Shown one piece after another: positions 61,809 to 64,000 of a stretch of 64,000 nt of DNA. This DNA comes from Lottia gigantea (lineage: Eukaryota > Mollusca > Gastropoda > Lottiidae), in assembly GCF_000327385.1 (NCBI RefSeq), contig NW_008707617.1, positions 186,001 through 250,000 on the forward strand. The letters are read 5' to 3'. Position 1 is the stretch's first letter. Every line of letters starts with the position of its first letter. Under the pieces are notes generated by a model. That model made no database searches. It saw only the letters and a list, made by a program, of their open reading frames with translations, and was not told the DNA's origin. Both the position numbers and the translations under genes were made by a program.

Positions 61809-64000
61809 CTGAAATAAGAATAGGTCTATTGAAAACTCATTTCACAACTAGATGACCAGTGCTTTTGGTTATAGGAAATATTTAGATGATGTGAATGAGA
61901 GAAGGAGATAATCTAACCATGCAGAGCCGCACTAAATCTTCTTCTGCACTGCCAAATGTTTGATTTCAGAGAAGGGAGGTTTTGATCCTTTAATCATTAT
62001 TCCTCAGGACATGGTAAAACCCACATAACTTTTGCAATTAAAACATATTTGTAGCAATATCAGGACTAAATTTGTAAACTTTGTTTTATTATTTTACCAA
62101 ATCAAGGGAAAATATAAATATATTTGGTTATATTTCATAGAATTATGGTGACATGAAAGCCAAAACTGTTTGCAGTGAGTTTTTTGATGTCCTGGACCCA
62201 TTGGACACATGACTAAAGGCAATTTTGTCAATTGCAGGTGTATACCAGTTTCTTATAGCAACCCCCATGATCAGATATAGTCAAGATGTCTAAAGTTATT
62301 TGTTTTAAAAATGTAAAATTACATGGATGGTGCTTTAAATTCCAATAACTTAAACCTTAATCAAAAGGACCTGATTTTTTGGCAAGGTACACAAAATATT
62401 CGAAATAAAAATCTACCTGACTTGAACGTTATAATTATCATAGATATAAAGAAAATAGTTGTTTGTACAAGAAATTTTTCAATTACTACCTAACTTTCAT
62501 TCCAGGCAAAAAGAAATCTAAATTCCTCCCTGAGAGAAAATACTATGAATTATTTCTAATATTTATGAAGAAAGGTATGGGTCTTTTGACAAGATAGAAA
62601 TTTTGAAAGCTCAATGGGCTTAACAGTGAGATAATTATATGCACATGTGAGTACTAAGATGGCACACGATTGATAAAAACTGTTAAGAGTCTATGGCACA
62701 CTTTGTAATATATTTTGCAGTGGGTATAAACAAGAATACTAGTCAAGGTATAATGAGGGAAATATGATATTTTCAGTGACTAAATCAAAGCTCTAGATTA
62801 ACATGACAAGATAATACACAAATTTGTTTTTTTGTTTATTTTTTTTATCATTTTTTAACTCTTTCCTGTCGACTAACTTGGAATCTGTTATTATCTGAAT
62901 TTTAACGAAAGTGTGCTAAAACCTAAAAATACTTTTGGTGAATAGACATAGCTGACAACATGACAGGGTTTCTTTTCTCTATTTTGTCTCCAGTGCTGCT
63001 TTGCATCAATTAATCAAATCAGCTCTATAATTTATTAATATTTGAAGTTGGTTTCTTAAGTCAAGTGTTACCATTGTACACTGTTAAATTACGGAACATA
63101 ATTGGGCATCTGAAATGTGCCATTCAAAAATGCAGTCAAGCAATGAAAAGCAACACTTTTTTTCCAAAAAGAAGCACTTGGGACTAAATTGGTGATCAAG
63201 CACACATACAATTTCAAAATACATTTTCTTGTAAGAGTTTATGTGAATCATCATTATAATGTAGCACTTCCAGGGTGCCATTAACATTCTTGTTCAGTTG
63301 ATCAGTGACAACAAGTATATTTTTATCAACTTGTTGCAGAACCAAACATTGGATTTTAATTCTGAAAAGTGATAAGGATAGTTGACATTTTGTGCCAGCA
63401 GTCTGGTAAATCAAATATTTTGATAACTATATCCCTTTAAAGTGATAAAACAAATTGAAACTGAAAATAAACATATTATTTATATTAAAAAATTGCAAGA
63501 TATAAATGTTTCCCAGCAACGTCATAAATACTTTAAGAAAACATTGATTCTAGTCTTTAAAAACATTTTCAGAACTAATATCACACCATTCCTTACTAAT
63601 CCATGCATGAAATTTGATAATTTATTTAACTTTCAAAATATATGTTTCGAAGTAAAATATGTGCACCTGAACATCTCATATACCTGCAAAACACTTCTAA
63701 TTACTTTACTAAAATTCAAAATTCTCAAGTTCTCAAAATATAAACTCTGAGATAGACATCCAAAAAAAATATATATTCATATTGATGAGAAGAACGTAAC
63801 AGTTTAATTTTCCAGGGATCCTTTGCACCAGTTTTGATATGTTGCTGGACAAAGAACAACTTTACTTGCAAACAAGCATTCTAACTTAACAAGTTCAGCC
63901 AACCAGAGTTACCTGCAGTAAGACCTATTTTAAAGATTCGCATGTTTAATACTTCAACATTAGAACATTTAACCGTTCTCAGAATAGATCTCAGAACAGT
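61809..64000. other. Non-coding DNA, nothing recognised
   Basis: AT-rich. The plus-strand frame at 63442-63750 (102 codons, Lys/Ile/Asn-rich) is taken as chance in AT-rich sequence; it has no family match. Confidence 0.35.

Noticed and set aside
63442-63750. Plus-strand 102-codon Lys/Ile/Asn-rich frame
   Set aside because: Typical of chance frames in AT-rich DNA; no conserved motif.

Overview
This is animal nuclear DNA: AT-rich, with very long introns, GT-AG splice sites and many minisatellites. No ribosomal, prokaryotic or organellar genes are visible. The style (SINE-like tRNA-derived pieces, short MITE-like hairpins, dispersed GC-rich fragments, very large introns) suits a lophotrochozoan invertebrate, most likely a mollusc such as a bivalve. 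That assignment rests on style and memory of such genomes, not on a diagnostic gene.

The one gene I can identify is on the minus strand: CAAP1, caspase activity and apoptosis inhibitor 1 (C9orf82 family). Four coding exons at 42415-42528, 39745-39912, 29785-29869 and 19404-19472 join in a consistent reading phase. They encode about 145 residues: a lysine-rich N-terminus, the conserved CAAP1 core, and the start of the acidic region. The C-terminal exon or exons were not found and probably lie to the left of position 1. The start-codon exon has a splice acceptor only 7 nt before the ATG, so there must be at least one non-coding 5' exon further right. A 58-nt exon-like segment at 61751-61808 is a weak candidate, and a fused acceptor/donor at 54910 looks like a recursive-splicing point between the two.

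Layout: 1-19.4 kb, last visible intron or 3' flank, with arrays at 2.7, 5.3, 9.2-9.9, 12 and 17.7-18.3 kb; 19.5-29.8 kb, intron 3, with a hairpin at 21.7 kb, an 88-bp tRNA-like array at 22.2 kb, a 1.4-kb 27-bp array at 25.9 kb and a 28-bp array at 28.2 kb; 29.9-39.7 kb, intron 2, with a 32-bp array, a higher-order 27-bp array and a 57-bp array; 39.9-42.4 kb, intron 1, with a 90-bp tandem duplication; 42.5-64 kb, the presumed 5' intron and upstream flank, with 27-bp and 54-bp arrays, a MITE-like element, SINE-like pieces, a CpG-bearing patch at 52.5-53.1 kb and an unrecognised open segment at 57.2 kb.

Most long open frames here are repeat translations (units of 27, 33, 54 and 57 nt never shift frame) or chance frames in AT-rich DNA, and they are not called as genes. 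The most notable features are the density of minisatellites with about 27-33-nt units inside one gene and the split of a small conserved protein into exons of 69-168 nt across at least 23 kb.
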